The notes beneath the pieces were generated by a model. That model was not told where the DNA came from. It did not search any database and saw only the letters and a program-made list of their open reading frames with translations. A program made the position numbers and the translations under genes. A stretch of DNA of 64,000 nt from Pseudomonas sp. Irchel s3f7 (GTDB taxonomy: Bacteria; Pseudomonadota; Gammaproteobacteria; Pseudomonadales; Pseudomonadaceae): assembly GCF_900187615.1 (NCBI RefSeq), contig NZ_FYDO01000027.1, positions 1 through 64,000 of the forward strand, written 5' to 3'. Of the stretch, positions 1-9,523 are shown in pieces. The stretch's first letter is position 1, and each line of letters opens with the position of its first letter.

Positions 1-105
1 GTTGGCCAGAAGCCAAAGATGGCTTCCTCGAATAGGCCTTATACATAGATGCAACCGGGTAGCAGTGTTTAAAAAGCAGGTAGACAGTGGGGGCGAGTCC
101 ATACA

Positions 106-205
106 TAGGAGCGAGCCTGCTCGCGATGGTCATCAACGATAACGCGCGAATCCTGGATAAGCGCGGTGTCCTTGAGACCTTCGCGAGCCTGCTCGCTCCT
201 ACAGG
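106..205. repeat. REP-type inverted pair
   Basis: Two copies of a GAGCGAGCCTGCTCGC-type palindromic unit in opposite orientation (about 106-126 and 181-203), each flanked by the TAGGAG/CTCCTA tails typical of Pseudomonas REP doublets. It lies just downstream of the minus-strand channel gene. The first ~100 bases of the window show no convincing gene. Confidence 0.8.
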
Positions 206-222
206 GGATTTGGGTTGGGACT

Positions 223-567
223 CTACTCTTTATCCTTGCGCGACGCCGTCACCGTCACTTCAATCGCCCGGACGGCGATCGCCGCGAAGGTCGCGGTCAT
301 CAGTACGCCGTTGAAACCCAGCAGGATCGCCAAAAAGCGCGAGACACCCAGCTTGGGCACGAACTCTCCGTAGCCGATGGTCAGGCCCGTCACAAACGCG
401 AAGTAGACACCTTCACCCGCGGTCCAGCCTTCCAGATGGGCGATGATGAGGCCACACGCGATGATCACCAGCAGCAGGATCGAGAAGATCGGCCATACCA
501 CTTTGAAGTAGAACCAGACGGCTTTGTAGAACTCTTGGCGGATGTTTGAGGCACGGGAGACGTTCAT
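223..567 (-). CDS. Two-TM ion channel (K+ channel pore) protein
   Basis: A 114-residue membrane protein of the Ion_trans_2 family. Two hydrophobic segments (about residues 22-44 and 78-103) flank a pore loop whose selectivity-filter-like motif is TIGYGEF, matching the TVGYG signature of potassium channels. There is no cytoplasmic RCK/TrkA domain, so it is a minimal pore that would need to assemble as a tetramer in the inner membrane. The ATG has a GGAAGC Shine-Dalgarno just upstream. It stands alone, with REP doublets on both sides. K+ selectivity is inferred from the filter motif only. Confidence 0.8.
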   Translation of the reverse strand: MNVSRASNIRQEFYKAVWFYFKVVWPIFSILLLVIIACGLIIAHLEGWTAGEGVYFAFVTGLTIGYGEFVPKLGVSRFLAILLGFNGVLMTATFAAIAVRAIEVTVTASRKDKE

Positions 568-732
568 GGGGAGCTTCCTGGGGTTTGACTGACCGGCAAT
601 GGAGTGCGCGGTGGTTCAATACCCCGTTCAGCTTGGCACAAACGTTGAAAACTGCGACTTACGGGGCGAAGAACTATGACAAAGATGAGGCCCTGAACGC
701 TATCCAGAAACCGCCTGACAGCGGTGAATTCC

Positions 733-847
733 TGTAGGAGCGAGCACGCTCGCGATGGTCGTTAACGAAAACGCGTGTTTTCTGGCTAAACGCGGCGCTC
801 TCCAGTCCATCGTCGGAACGCCGCCCGGAGCAGGCTCGCTCCTACAG
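733..847. repeat. REP-type inverted pair
   Basis: Second REP doublet: arms at about 733-755 (GAGCACGCTCGC) and 826-847 (GAGCAGGCTCGC) with outer TGTAGGAG/CTCCTACA tails. It sits immediately downstream of the stop codon of the acyl-CoA ligase operon, where such elements often stabilise 3' mRNA ends. Confidence 0.8.
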
Positions 848-868
848 CAGCAGTGGCAGGTTTATCCC

Positions 869-2512
869 TCAGTTCGCTGCGTTTTCCCGAATCAGCTTCT
901 TGTTGATCTTGCCGACGCTGGTCTTGGGGATTTCGGTCACGAATTTGAACTGCTTCGGGATCGCCCATTTGTTGATGCGCCCGCCGTCGACGAAGGCTTG
1001 CAGATGCACTTCCAGGATCTTGCGGTCCAGGTATTGCCCTGGCTCGCAGACGACCATGGCCATCGGGCGTTCGCCCCACTGTTCATCGACGATGCCCACC
1101 ACCGCGACCGACATGACCGCCGGGTGTTCGCTGATCAGGCTTTCCAGTTCCAGGGAGCTGATCCACTCACCGCCGGTCTTGATCACGTCCTTGATGCGGT
1201 CCTTGATTTCCACGCCGCCCAGCGGGTCGATCGAGGCCATGTCACCGGTGTGCAGCCAGCCGTCGAGCCAGAGCTCAGCGCCTTTTTCCGGTTCTTTCAA
1301 ATAGCCTTGGGTCAGCCAAGGTGCACGGACGACGATTTCACCGAGGGCTTCACCGTCGTGGGCGACATCTTTGCCATCGGCATCGATGATTTTCAGATCG
1401 ACCATCGGCACCGGCGTCCCGGTCTTGATGCGCGTCGGCAGTTGGTCTTCGGCGGACAGTTGACGGTCGGCGTCGCGCAAGTAAGTCAGGCACAGCAGCG
1501 GGCAGGTTTCCGACATGCCGTAACCGGCGTGTACCACCATGCCTTTGGCATTGGCTTCGGTGGCGATGCCCAGGGTCAGCGCACTGCCGCCGAGGAGCAT
1601 TTTCCAGCCGTCGAAACGGGTCGCCTTGCCTTCTTCACAGTTGAGGATCATCTGCAAAATGGTCGGTACGCAGTGGGAGAAGGTCACCTTCTCTTCGCGG
1701 TACAGCTTGACCAGGCTGTTGGGTTCGTAGCGACCGGGGTAGACCTGCTTGATGCCCATCAGCGTCGCGACATACGGCACGCCCCACGCATGTACGTGGA
1801 ACATCGGCGTGATCGGCATGTACACGTCGTCAGAGCGCAACAGCGGCGCGCCTTGATAGACGCCCAGCGTGCCGACGGCATTGAGGGTGTGCAGGACCAG
1901 TTGGCGATGGCTGAAGTACACGCCTTTCGGGTCGCCGGTGGTGCCGGTGGTGTAGAACAGGGTTGCCACCGAGTTCTCGTCGAAGTCGGGGAAGTCGTAC
2001 TGCTCCGAAGCCAGGGACAACACGTGCTCGTACTCGCCCAACACCGGCAGCGAGGTCTTGGTCGCCTCGTCATCGGTGAGTTGCAGGTAGCCTTTGACGG
2101 TTTCCAGGCGGCCGTGGATCTGCTCGACCAGTGGCAGGAAATCATCATGCACCAGCACCAGGTCATCCTCGGCGTGGTTCATGGTGAACAGCACTTGCTC
2201 CGGCGACAGGCGAATGTTCACCGTGTGCAACACCGCGCCGATCATCGGCACGGCGAAGAAGCATTCCAGGTAGCGGTGGCTGTCCCAGTCGAGCAACGCC
2301 ACGGTGTCGCCAGCCTTGACGCCGGCGGCGGTCAGCGCATTGGCCAGGCGGCGAATACGCTTGTTGAGGGTCTCGTAGCTGTAGCGCAGTTTGTCGGCGT
2401 AGACGATTTCCCGGCCCGGCTCGTAGCGCACGCCGGACAGCAGCAATTGCTTGATCAGCAACGGATAGGCATAGGCGCCGTCAGCGGGCGGAATTATTTT
2501 TGTCGCCATCAT
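869..2512 (-). CDS. Fatty acid--CoA ligase (AlkK-like)
   Basis: A 547-residue AMP-forming acyl-CoA synthetase that activates a carboxylic acid to its CoA thioester with ATP. The P-loop-like A3 motif YTTGTTGDPKGV lies near residue 190, the YGMSET motif near 335 and the HTGD motif further on, followed by the C-terminal lid with the catalytic Lys region (KTSVGKINKK). Length and motifs fit the medium/long-chain AlkK group. Two tandem ATGs begin it. It is the last gene of a minus-strand operon, 31 nt after the acyl-CoA dehydrogenase, so it probably activates the substrate that the dehydrogenase oxidises. Chain-length preference cannot be read from the sequence. Confidence 0.92.
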   Translation of the reverse strand: MMATKIIPPADGAYAYPLLIKQLLLSGVRYEPGREIVYADKLRYSYETLNKRIRRLANALTAAGVKAGDTVALLDWDSHRYLECFFAVPMIGAVLHTVNIRLSPEQVLFTMNHAEDDLVLVHDDFLPLVEQIHGRLETVKGYLQLTDDEATKTSLPVLGEYEHVLSLASEQYDFPDFDENSVATLFYTTGTTGDPKGVYFSHRQLVLHTLNAVGTLGVYQGAPLLRSDDVYMPITPMFHVHAWGVPYVATLMGIKQVYPGRYEPNSLVKLYREEKVTFSHCVPTILQMILNCEEGKATRFDGWKMLLGGSALTLGIATEANAKGMVVHAGYGMSETCPLLCLTYLRDADRQLSAEDQLPTRIKTGTPVPMVDLKIIDADGKDVAHDGEALGEIVVRAPWLTQGYLKEPEKGAELWLDGWLHTGDMASIDPLGGVEIKDRIKDVIKTGGEWISSLELESLISEHPAVMSVAVVGIVDEQWGERPMAMVVCEPGQYLDRKILEVHLQAFVDGGRINKWAIPKQFKFVTEIPKTSVGKINKKLIRENAAN

Positions 2513-2543
2513 GTATGTGATTCCCGATCCTTGTTATGTGGGC

Positions 2544-4322
2544 TCAGAACTGCTCGGCTTCCAGCAGGTAGAGGCATTCACTGCCAGCTTTGGCTGACGC
2601 GCTCAACGAGTGGATACGTGGCAGCAGTCGGGCAAAGTAGAACCGTGCGGTACCGAGTTTGCTGGCATAGAAATCGTCTTCGCCTTCTTTGCCCAGCGCG
2701 GCCTTGGCCATCAACGCCCACATGTAGGCGTAGGCGGTGTAGCCGAACACTTGCAGGTAATCGACCGAAGCCGCGCCGATTTCATTCGGGTTGTTGGGTG
2801 CGCGGTCGAGCAACCAGGCGGTCAGTTCGTCGAGGGTGTCGACGGCGGCGTTCAGCGGCTGGGTGAACTCGGCAAGGTCAGCGCCAGCGTTGGCGGTGAA
2901 ATCGCGAATTTCCGAAGCGAACAGGCGATAGAGCGAACCGCCGCTGCCGACGATCTTGCGCCCGGCCAGGTCCAGGGACTGGATGCCGTTGGTGCCTTCG
3001 TAGATCTGGGTGATGCGCACATCACGCACCAGTTGCTCCTGGCCCCACTCGCGGATATAGCCGTGGCCGCCGAAGATCTGTTGGCCATGAATGGTAGTTT
3101 CCAGGCCCATGTCGGTGAGGAATGCCTTGGCCACCGGGGTCAGCAGCGACACCAGTTCCTGCGCGCGGGTCCGGGCCGCCGGGTCTTCGCTGAACTTGGA
3201 GATGTCCAGTTGCAGGGCCACGTAGCTGGAGAATGCACGGCCGCCTTCGTTCAAGGCTTTCATGGTCAGCAGCATGCGGCGCACGTCCGGGTGCACGATG
3301 ATCGGGTCGGCCGCTTTGTCCTTGTGCTGCGCGCCGGTCGGTGCGCGGCTTTGCAGGCGGTCACGGGCGTACAACAGCGCGTTCTGGTACGAACGCTCAC
3401 CCTGCGCCAGGCCTTGAATACCAACGCCCAGACGCTCGTAGTTCATCATGGTGAACATCGCCGCCAGGCCTTTGTTCGGTGCGTCGACGATCCAGCCGGT
3501 CGCGCCGTCAAAGTTCATCACGCAGGTCGCGGACGCTTTGATGCCCATCTTGTGTTCGATGGAACCGCAGGACAGCGAATTGTTTTCACCCAGCGAGCCG
3601 TCGGCATTGACCAGCACTTTCGGTACCAGGAACAGCGAGATGCCTTTCGGCCCCGCGGGTGCATCGGGCAGGCGAGCCAGTACCAGATGGATGATGTTTT
3701 CGGTGAGGTCGTGTTCGCCGCCAGTGATGAAGATCTTGCTGCCGCTGATGGCGTAGCTGCCGTCGGCCTGAGGTTCGGCCTTGGTGCGAATCATGCCCAG
3801 GTCGGTGCCGGCATGGGCTTCGGTCAGGCACATCGAACCGGTCCAGGTGCCGGCGTACATGTTCGGCAAATAGGTGGCTTTCAGTTCTTCGCTGGCGTGA
3901 GCGTTGATCGACAGGCAGGCGCCGGCGGTCAGCATCGGGTACAGACCGAACGACAGGCTGGCCGAGTTGACCATCTCTTCGACCTGCGCCGAAATGGCCT
4001 TGGGCATGCCCATGCCACCGAACTGCGGATCACCGCCGACACCGACCCAACCGCCTTCGGCGAAGGCCTGGTAAGCCGCGATGAAACCGTCCGGCGCGGT
4101 GACTGCACCTTCGCTCCAGGTGCAGCCCTGCTCGTCGCTGGCGCGGTTGAGCGGCGCGATGACGCCGGCGCTGATCTTGCCGGCCTCTTCTAGGATCGCG
4201 GCGGCGGTGTCTTCATCGATCACGTCGGCCAGGCCAGGCAAATTGGCCCACAGCCGGGACACCTCAAAAACCTCGTTGAGGACGAAGCGCATGTCGCGCA
4301 AAGGAGCTTTGTAATCAGACAT
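2544..4322 (-). CDS. Acyl-CoA dehydrogenase with extended C-terminus
   Basis: A 592-residue FAD-dependent acyl-CoA dehydrogenase that would introduce the alpha-beta double bond into an acyl-CoA, passing electrons to ETF. The N-terminal short family extension (MSDYKAPLRDMRFVLNEVFE), the signature CLTEAHAGTDLG and the C-terminal IYEGTNGIQSLDLAGRK motif are visible, followed by the extra C-terminal domain of the ~590-residue subgroup. The start codon is only 6 nt from the stop of the upstream MMPL gene, so co-transcription is near certain. Substrate is unknown; aryl-, branched- or long-chain acyl-CoAs are all possible. Confidence 0.93.
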   Translation of the reverse strand: MSDYKAPLRDMRFVLNEVFEVSRLWANLPGLADVIDEDTAAAILEEAGKISAGVIAPLNRASDEQGCTWSEGAVTAPDGFIAAYQAFAEGGWVGVGGDPQFGGMGMPKAISAQVEEMVNSASLSFGLYPMLTAGACLSINAHASEELKATYLPNMYAGTWTGSMCLTEAHAGTDLGMIRTKAEPQADGSYAISGSKIFITGGEHDLTENIIHLVLARLPDAPAGPKGISLFLVPKVLVNADGSLGENNSLSCGSIEHKMGIKASATCVMNFDGATGWIVDAPNKGLAAMFTMMNYERLGVGIQGLAQGERSYQNALLYARDRLQSRAPTGAQHKDKAADPIIVHPDVRRMLLTMKALNEGGRAFSSYVALQLDISKFSEDPAARTRAQELVSLLTPVAKAFLTDMGLETTIHGQQIFGGHGYIREWGQEQLVRDVRITQIYEGTNGIQSLDLAGRKIVGSGGSLYRLFASEIRDFTANAGADLAEFTQPLNAAVDTLDELTAWLLDRAPNNPNEIGAASVDYLQVFGYTAYAYMWALMAKAALGKEGEDDFYASKLGTARFYFARLLPRIHSLSASAKAGSECLYLLEAEQF

Positions 4323-4328
4323 CTTGGC

Positions 4329-6863
4329 TTACTCGGGAATAGTCAGGGCATTGGGTATGCCGGGACGTTGAGTGGTTTCGGTGTTGTCGGTGGACGCTTC
4401 GTCGCCGTCGGTAGCGTCACTGCGCTCCAGCACCGGCGTACGCAACAGGAAGTACGACAGCGCAGGAATGAGGATCAGCGCGCCGAGCATGTTCCACAGG
4501 AACATGAAGGTCAGCAGGATGCCCATGTCGGCCTGGAACTTGATCGGCGACCAGACCCAGCACACCACGCCTGCCGCCAGGGTGATGCCCACCAGCCCGA
4601 CCACGCGGCCGGTGAACGACACGGCATTGCGGTAGGCCTCGGACAGCGGCATGCCCTGTCGCTGGAAGTGCAACTGCACACTGAGCAGGTACAAGGCGTA
4701 GTCCACGCCAATCCCCACCCCGAGCGCGATCACCGGCAGGGTCGCGACTTTCACGCCGATGCCCATGGCTACCATCAAGGCTTCGCAGAGGATCGAGGTC
4801 AGCACCAGCGGCAACAGGGCCACCAGCGTCGCGCGCCAGCTGCGGAAGGTGATCAGGCAGAACAACGTTACCGCGGCATACACGTACAGCAGCATGGTGT
4901 GGTTGGCTTCACGCACCACGATATTGGTCGCCGCCTCGATCCCGGCGCTGCCGGCAGCGAGCAGGAACTGGCGATCTTCGGTGCTGTTTTCCTTGGCGAA
5001 CTTGTCGGCAATCGCGACCACGGCATCGAGGGTTTCAGCCTTGTGATCCTTGAGGAAGGCGATCACCGGCATCAGCGAACAATCGGTGTTGAACAGCTCC
5101 GGGGAGTTGACCGAGGCTTGTTGCGCGGCGTAGTTGAGCACGTCCTGGTTGCGTTGGACGCTGTTGAGCTTGGGGTTGCCTTCATAAGTGCCGGCGGTGA
5201 TCTGTCGCACCGCGTTGACCAGCGAAGACGTCGCCTGCACGCCCGGATACTGTTGCAGCTCCCAGGCCAGGCGATCAGCGAGCACCAGGGTCTTGTAGTT
5301 CAGGCAGCCTTCCGGCGCGGTCTTGATCATCACCGCGAACAGGTCGCTGGACAGCGCGTAATGCTGAGTGATGTAGGCGTTGTCGCGGTTGTAGCGCGAG
5401 TCGGCGCGCAACTCCGGCGCCCCGCTTTCCAGGTCGCCGATCTTCAGGTCCAGGCTGACCACGAAACCGCCAATGCCCATCAACACTGCAACCAGAACAG
5501 CGCCGCTGGCCCACTTGGCCGTGGTGAAGCGATCGAGCGCGTCCCACAGTCTGCCAAAGCCTTTGTGCTTCTCGGCGCGGTTGTCGATTTTCAGCGCACG
5601 CTCGGCGGCTTTCGCGCCAACGCCCACATAGGACAGTGCAACCGGCATCAACAACAGCGAGGTGAAGATCAGTACCGCAACGCCGATGCTGGCGGTGATT
5701 GCCAGGTCCTGGATCACCGGAATGTCGATCAGCATCAGCACGGCGAAGCCCACGGCGTCGGCCAGCAGCGCGGTGACACCGGCGATGAACAGGCGACGGA
5801 AGGTATAACGCGCAGCGATCAGTTTATGGGTGCCACGGGCGATGTCCTGCATGATGCCGTTCATCTTCTGCGCGGCATGGGACACGCCGATGGCGAAGAT
5901 CAGGAACGGCACCAGCACCGAATACGGGTCGATGGCGTAGCCGAGCCAGGCGACGATGCCCAGTTGCCAGACCACCGCGATCAGCGAGCAGCCGACCACC
6001 AGCAGGGTGCTGCGTACGCAACGGGTGTAGGCATAAATGATGATCAGCGAAGTGACCACGGCCAGGCCGAAGAACATCATCACCTGGATCAGGCCGTCGA
6101 TCAGGTCGCCCATCAGTTTGGCGAAGCCGATCACCCGGACCTTGTAATGACCGGTGCCTTCGACACCGGATTTACGCGCAGCGCTGTCGCCGCCGTATTC
6201 GATCTTGTCGCGCAACTGCTCTTCGAGCATCTGCGAGAATTCGTGGTAGTTGATGCGTTGGCCACCGGCGGCGGCTTTGTCCATCAGCGGCACGATCAGC
6301 ATGGTCGACTTGAAGTCGCTGGCCACCAGGCTGCCAACGATGCCGGCGCGGGAAATGTTCTGACGCAGTTGTTCGATCTGCTCAGGCTGCCCCGAATAGG
6401 TGTCGGGCATCACCGGGCCACCCTGGAAACCGTCCTCGGTGACTTCGGTCCAGCGCACGGCCGGGCTCCACAGCGACTTCATCCACGCACGTTCGACACC
6501 TTCGGTGAGGAATAGCTGGTCGTTGACCTGCTTGAGCACGTCGAGGTATTCGGGGTCGAAAATATCGCCCTTGGTGTTCTCGACCACCACGCGCACCGAG
6601 TTGCCCAAGCCGCGCAGTGACGCGCGGTTTTCCAGGAAGTTCTGGATATAGGGTTGGCTCTGCGGAATCATTTTTTCAAAGCTTGGGCGCAACTCCAGGC
6701 GAGTCACGGCCATGAAGCCCAGCACCACGGTCGCCAGCGCCATCAGCAGCATGAACAGCGGGCGGTAGTTGAACACCAGCCGTTCGAGGAGGTTGCCGGA
6801 TTGCTGATCGAAATCACGCAGATCGCGGATCACCGGCATGGCGTCTTGTTTGATATTGCCCAT
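4329..6863 (-). CDS. MMPL/RND-family transporter
   Basis: An 844-residue inner-membrane transporter of the RND superfamily (MMPL/hydrophobe type). It has a TM after the first ~45 residues, a large periplasmic loop (about residues 65-240), a TM block containing GVSHAAQKMNG, a second periplasmic loop and a second TM block containing GVGIGVDYALYLL. The ATG at 6863 was chosen over an upstream in-frame codon because that one would overlap the neighbouring gene, and a GAGCGAG sequence precedes 6863. It is followed by the acyl-CoA dehydrogenase gene (6 nt) and preceded by the YCF48-like gene (16 nt). No membrane-fusion protein or TolC gene is nearby, so it is not a classical drug pump; a hydrophobic or lipid-like cargo is inferred. 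Confidence 0.9.
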   Translation of the reverse strand: MGNIKQDAMPVIRDLRDFDQQSGNLLERLVFNYRPLFMLLMALATVVLGFMAVTRLELRPSFEKMIPQSQPYIQNFLENRASLRGLGNSVRVVVENTKGDIFDPEYLDVLKQVNDQLFLTEGVERAWMKSLWSPAVRWTEVTEDGFQGGPVMPDTYSGQPEQIEQLRQNISRAGIVGSLVASDFKSTMLIVPLMDKAAAGGQRINYHEFSQMLEEQLRDKIEYGGDSAARKSGVEGTGHYKVRVIGFAKLMGDLIDGLIQVMMFFGLAVVTSLIIIYAYTRCVRSTLLVVGCSLIAVVWQLGIVAWLGYAIDPYSVLVPFLIFAIGVSHAAQKMNGIMQDIARGTHKLIAARYTFRRLFIAGVTALLADAVGFAVLMLIDIPVIQDLAITASIGVAVLIFTSLLLMPVALSYVGVGAKAAERALKIDNRAEKHKGFGRLWDALDRFTTAKWASGAVLVAVLMGIGGFVVSLDLKIGDLESGAPELRADSRYNRDNAYITQHYALSSDLFAVMIKTAPEGCLNYKTLVLADRLAWELQQYPGVQATSSLVNAVRQITAGTYEGNPKLNSVQRNQDVLNYAAQQASVNSPELFNTDCSLMPVIAFLKDHKAETLDAVVAIADKFAKENSTEDRQFLLAAGSAGIEAATNIVVREANHTMLLYVYAAVTLFCLITFRSWRATLVALLPLVLTSILCEALMVAMGIGVKVATLPVIALGVGIGVDYALYLLSVQLHFQRQGMPLSEAYRNAVSFTGRVVGLVGITLAAGVVCWVWSPIKFQADMGILLTFMFLWNMLGALILIPALSYFLLRTPVLERSDATDGDEASTDNTETTQRPGIPNALTIPE

Positions 6864-6879
6864 GTCTGGGTTCTCGCTC

Positions 6880-7971
6880 TTAGGGTTCGAGGGCTGGATC
6901 GACGGCAAGCGTCTGGGCGCCACGGCTGCCCGCTACCACCAATACGCCATCGGCGGACTGGGTGGCACCGGCAACCGGTGTGCGCGCAGGTTGCTGTTTG
7001 AGGCGCAATTGCGCACCAGTCCCTTGGCTGACCAACATCTGCCCGCCCTGAGTGAACAGGCGGTAATTGCCATGGTCATCGATCAGTCCGGCGGTGATGC
7101 TGACGTGCAGGCCGCTGTCCAGCGCGGTCCAGTTCTGGCCGCCATCGGTGCTGCGCAGGATGTTGCCGCGCAGGCCATACACCAGCACTTCGCCGGGCTT
7201 GCCGATCACACCGAAGAAGCTGCCCTGATAAGGCGTCGGCACGGCGGCAAAACGTTGGGCGCTTTCATCCCACTTGAGCAGCAAGCCTTGCTCGCCCGCG
7301 ATGTACACACTGTCGCCAGTGGAAGCGATGGCGTTGAGGTGGAAACCCTGGGGGTTGTCGGTACGGTCCTGATACGGCGTCCAGGTCTGACCACCGTCGT
7401 CGGTGCGCAGGATCAGGTTGAACACGCCGACTACATAGCCGGTTTTTTCGTTGGCGAACCAGACGTCGAGCAGCGGTTTGTCCGCGCCCTGATCGACTAG
7501 TCGTTGGCCTTCCATGGCCAACTGGGGCCATTGCTCATTGCCCGGTTCGGCGCTGGCGAGCGCCGTGTAATGCTTGACCAGCAAGGCGCCGATCTGGCGG
7601 CCGTCGAGCTGTTTTTGCCAAGTCGCACCGGCGTCGCTGCTGTGCAGCACCACGCCGTCATTACCCACCGCCCAACCTTGGGTGGCAGTCGGAAAATTCA
7701 CCGCAGTGAGGTCAGCGCTGGCCGGCACGACGGCCTGTTGCCAGTGCTTTGCGGAATCATCGGAAAACAGAATATGGCCACGCTGGCCAACGGTAATCAC
7801 GCGCTCACCGGCACGGGTCATGCCGGACAACGGGCTCTTGATGGCCAAGGCACTCACCTTGGCGGGCAGGTCCAGCACGTCGACATAATCGGCCGCCTGG
7901 GTGACGCCCTGCGACAGGCAGAGCACAACGCCAAGCGCCAGTTGCAACCTATTATTTTTATACGAACACAT
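6880..7971 (-). CDS. YCF48-like beta-propeller protein, exported
   Basis: A 363-residue protein with an N-terminal signal peptide (MCSYKNNRLQLALGVVLCLS..TQA) and repeated blades of the BNR/YCF48 type: GWAVGNDGVVLHSSDAGATW, GYVVGVFNLILRTDDGGQTW and ILRSTDGGQNW. YCF48 proteins are best known as photosystem II assembly factors; bacterial relatives without photosynthesis are periplasmic propellers of unknown role, often beside RND and DUF1329/DUF1302 genes. The start at 7971 gives the signal peptide and avoids overlap with the preceding gene. It is probably a periplasmic partner of the MMPL transporter; that role is inferred from context. Confidence 0.85.
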   Translation of the reverse strand: MCSYKNNRLQLALGVVLCLSQGVTQAADYVDVLDLPAKVSALAIKSPLSGMTRAGERVITVGQRGHILFSDDSAKHWQQAVVPASADLTAVNFPTATQGWAVGNDGVVLHSSDAGATWQKQLDGRQIGALLVKHYTALASAEPGNEQWPQLAMEGQRLVDQGADKPLLDVWFANEKTGYVVGVFNLILRTDDGGQTWTPYQDRTDNPQGFHLNAIASTGDSVYIAGEQGLLLKWDESAQRFAAVPTPYQGSFFGVIGKPGEVLVYGLRGNILRSTDGGQNWTALDSGLHVSITAGLIDDHGNYRLFTQGGQMLVSQGTGAQLRLKQQPARTPVAGATQSADGVLVVAGSRGAQTLAVDPALEP

Positions 7972-8071
7972 ACTGCGTCCTCTTCGGAAAACCGCGCCGG
8001 GGCACACACAGGTGTGCCTGACGTTAAAACCTGGCGTTCGTAGCGATCGGCGCGAACCGACCGCCGACGGT

Positions 8072-8097
8072 CTCACCGCCTTGTGGGCGGTGGACCG
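8072..8097. other. Hairpin between DUF1329 and YCF48 genes
   Basis: GGTC-TCACCGCC, a TTGT loop, and GGGCGGTG-GACC form a strong stem-loop in the 152-nt gap of the operon. No T-tract follows on the minus strand, so it more likely acts as an mRNA processing or stability element than as a terminator. Confidence 0.5.
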
Positions 8098-8123
8098 AAC
8101 GGGCGCATTTTTTTGCGATTGGC

Positions 8124-9482
8124 TTAGCGAATGCCGGCGCCGGCCAGGGATTCCGAGGACCACTGGGCCTTGGAGAGCGGCTCGATGTACTTGATGCCGC
8201 CGTAAGGGCCGACTACACCGTTGATGTTGTAGGAACCGCCTACCAGGTCATAGATCATGAACGGGGTGGAGTCCGGAACCTGCTTGTCATAGCTCTGGCT
8301 GAGGAAGGCGAAGGAACCGCGATAGAGCTGACCACGAGCGTCATATTGATCCGAGGCCAAAGCGGTCCAGCTGTCTTCGTCGAGGTAGAAGCGACGCTTC
8401 TGGTAGATGTGACGTGCACCGGCCTTGAGGTTGCCTTCCACGACCCATACGCGGTGTTTTTCCCAGCGTACGAAGTCAGGTGACAGGTGATTGGCGGTGG
8501 TCAGCGACTTCGGATCCTGCACGTAGGTCAGCTTGTAGGTGTTGTAAGGCACGATCATTTCTTGCTTGCCGACCAGTTTCCAGTCGTAGCGATCCAGTGC
8601 ACCGTTGAACACGAACACGTCATCGTAGGTGCCCGCACCGGCGGTACCTGGGTTAGGCGTGTCGTAAGCCAGGCTCGGCGCCAGTTTCACTCGACGCTGC
8701 CCCGGCAAGTACTGCCAGGCGCGACGCGGTTGCTGCAACGGGTTGGCGGCGTCCTTGAGCATGATCGCCTCACCGGCACGGCGCGCAGGACCGGTGTACG
8801 CCAGCTTCATCTGGTAGTACACGTCGGCGCTGCTGATCGGCTGCGAGAGGTTTTCATAGATCGGGTAGGAGATGTTCGCTTGCCCGGTGGTCGCCAGGGT
8901 CGGAACGCCTGCGGAGTCGACGTTCCAGGAGTCGTACTTGGAGCTGATGCTCACACCCTGATAACGCAACAGGAAGTTCCACATCGCTTCGTTACCCGTC
9001 TGCGGAATCGGGAACGGAATGCCCGGCAGAACGTTGTCGATGGCCAGGCCACCTTCCAGGGACTTGGCACCGACGGCGTTTTTCACGCCGTTGTCCAGAA
9101 TCGCTTGAGGCAGCGACACGGTGCGGTGCGTCGGGAACACGTCGACACGGAACGTCGGGAAACGCTTGGCCAGTTCAACCGTGGTCGCTGTGAGCAAGCC
9201 CTTGTACTGATCAACGTTCTTGCCGTCGATCACCAGCACAGGTTTTTCACTGGCAAACGGATCCGGACGCATGCTGTCACCGGTCTTGAAGCTGGCCGGT
9301 GGAGTGGTCAAGCCACCGTTGTAGGCAGGAATGGAACCATCAGCGTTCCCGGCTTTTTCAGCCCCTACCTGGGTCAGGCTAGCGCCAAGCTTGGCAGCTT
9401 CCTGAGGTGAAACAGCAGCCTGTGCCTGAGCGGCGAAGACCATGGCCAGCGAAGCGGCCAACACGGTTTTTACAAATTTCAT
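8124..9482 (-). CDS. DUF1329 outer-membrane-associated protein
   Basis: A 452-residue exported protein with a signal peptide (MKFVKTVLAASLAMVFAAQAQAA). It matches the DUF1329 family in length and in the conserved RRAWQYLPGQRRVKLAPSLA stretch. DUF1329 proteins are LolB/LolA-like lipid-binding folds in some analyses and nearly always neighbour DUF1302 porin-like proteins. The start has a clear AGGAG Shine-Dalgarno. It lies 41 nt after the DUF1302 gene in the same operon. Biochemical function is not established; a carrier passing hydrophobic molecules between the outer membrane and the MMPL pump is a reasonable inference. Confidence 0.9.
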   Translation of the reverse strand: MKFVKTVLAASLAMVFAAQAQAAVSPQEAAKLGASLTQVGAEKAGNADGSIPAYNGGLTTPPASFKTGDSMRPDPFASEKPVLVIDGKNVDQYKGLLTATTVELAKRFPTFRVDVFPTHRTVSLPQAILDNGVKNAVGAKSLEGGLAIDNVLPGIPFPIPQTGNEAMWNFLLRYQGVSISSKYDSWNVDSAGVPTLATTGQANISYPIYENLSQPISSADVYYQMKLAYTGPARRAGEAIMLKDAANPLQQPRRAWQYLPGQRRVKLAPSLAYDTPNPGTAGAGTYDDVFVFNGALDRYDWKLVGKQEMIVPYNTYKLTYVQDPKSLTTANHLSPDFVRWEKHRVWVVEGNLKAGARHIYQKRRFYLDEDSWTALASDQYDARGQLYRGSFAFLSQSYDKQVPDSTPFMIYDLVGGSYNINGVVGPYGGIKYIEPLSKAQWSSESLAGAGIR

Positions 9483-9523
9483 GTTGTTATTCTCCTGCTT
9501 GCGTTAAGCAAATCAGTGGTGAA

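Noticed and set aside
755..2866. Long plus-strand open frame opposite the acyl-CoA ligase
   Set aside because: It mirrors a minus-strand gene with complete family motifs. The translated product is His/Gln/Val/Asp-rich without domains, the usual antisense artefact in GC-rich genomes.
2610..6515. Long plus-strand open frames opposite acyl-CoA dehydrogenase and the MMPL transporter
   Set aside because: Same antisense artefact: Arg/His/Gln-rich sequence with no motif, fully covered by well-supported minus-strand genes.
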